NCBI GenBank assembly: GCA_019114925.1
Contig: DXEO01000099.1
Span: 1-6,014, forward strand
DNA: 6,014 bases
Source of the DNA: Candidatus Corynebacterium faecipullorum
GTDB taxonomy: Bacteria; Actinomycetota; Actinomycetes; Mycobacteriales; Mycobacteriaceae
Reading direction: 5' to 3'
The translations under genes and the position numbers were made by a program. Shown one piece after another: positions 5,829-6,014 of this stretch (position 1 is the first letter of the stretch; each line of letters begins with the position of its first letter). The notes below the pieces were generated by a model. It was not told where the DNA came from, did not search any database, and saw nothing but the letters and a program-made list of their open reading frames with translations.

Positions 5829-6014
5829 TTAGCCACGCCGCGCCTTTTCTGCCACTTCCTTGCGGGCGTTTTTTAGGATCTGCGCAATGTCGGCTGCGTC
5901 TGCAGTATCTACGTCATAGGCACCAGCCGCTTGCGCCTCAGCCATCAGCTCTCGCAGCGCTTTACGACGTTCAGTCCGTTGCCTATCTCGGTACTGCAGT
6001 AAGTCAACGAGTCG
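5829..6014 (-). CDS. Unrecognised small charged protein, C-terminal 61 residues
   Basis: The minus-strand frame is open from the right edge to TAA at 5829-5831, giving 61 residues that begin RLVDLLQYRDRQ and end EVAEKARRG. The start lies outside the window. Composition is strongly alpha-helical and rich in Arg, Lys, Glu and Ala. It suggests two helices (about residues 1-29 and 39-60) joined by an acidic turn, AYDVDTADAAD. There is no Pro, Cys or Trp. A charged helical tail like this is common in small DNA-binding antitoxins of the ribbon-helix-helix type, but the diagnostic N-terminus is not visible, so that is a guess. No obvious terminator follows, and the next 430 bp lack an intact partner gene. 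Confidence 0.65.
   Translation of the reverse strand, partial: RLVDLLQYRDRQRTERRKALRELMAEAQAAGAYDVDTADAADIAQILKNARKEVAEKARRG

Overview
The window looks like a chromosomal segment of a fairly high-GC actinobacterium, most likely a Corynebacterium. Three things suggest this: the LeuRS is of actinobacterial type, the C-terminus of the KstD-like FAD dehydrogenase is of a kind common in actinobacteria, and the start regions lack Shine-Dalgarno sequences, as is frequent in this group. The genus is inferred from remembered family features, not from a search.

Layout, left to right. (1) Positions 1-529 (+) hold the 3' end of an FAD-binding dehydrogenase. (2) After 27 bp, 557-1840 (+) encodes a 427-residue protein that I read as a divergent pRiA4b ORF-3-like protein with an added C-terminal helical domain. 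(3) Positions 1841-2542 are a roughly 700-bp gene-free stretch packed with repeats in the order A1-B1-C-unique-B2-A2. A is a 66-bp hairpin repeat, B is a MITE-like element of about 108 bp whose second copy has perfect 15-bp terminal inverted repeats, and C is a palindromic element of about 107 bp with alternative pairings. (4) Tandem hairpins at 2514-2555 overlap the end of leuS. (5) leuS, leucyl-tRNA synthetase, is complete on the minus strand (5392-2543). (6) Positions 5393-5828 carry the leuS promoter region and sequence that may be gene debris. (7) Positions 5829-6014 (-) are the last 61 codons of an unrecognised small charged protein, not visible as an ATG-started frame.

The two left-hand genes run toward leuS, so the repeat cluster lies between convergent transcription units, a place where insertions are tolerated and terminators are needed. 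leuS is a housekeeping translation gene transcribed alone, probably from a leaderless or nearly leaderless message. I see no functional link between leuS and its neighbours. No complete mobile element, CRISPR array, tRNA or rRNA was found. The most unusual content is the nested short repeats at 1881-2518.
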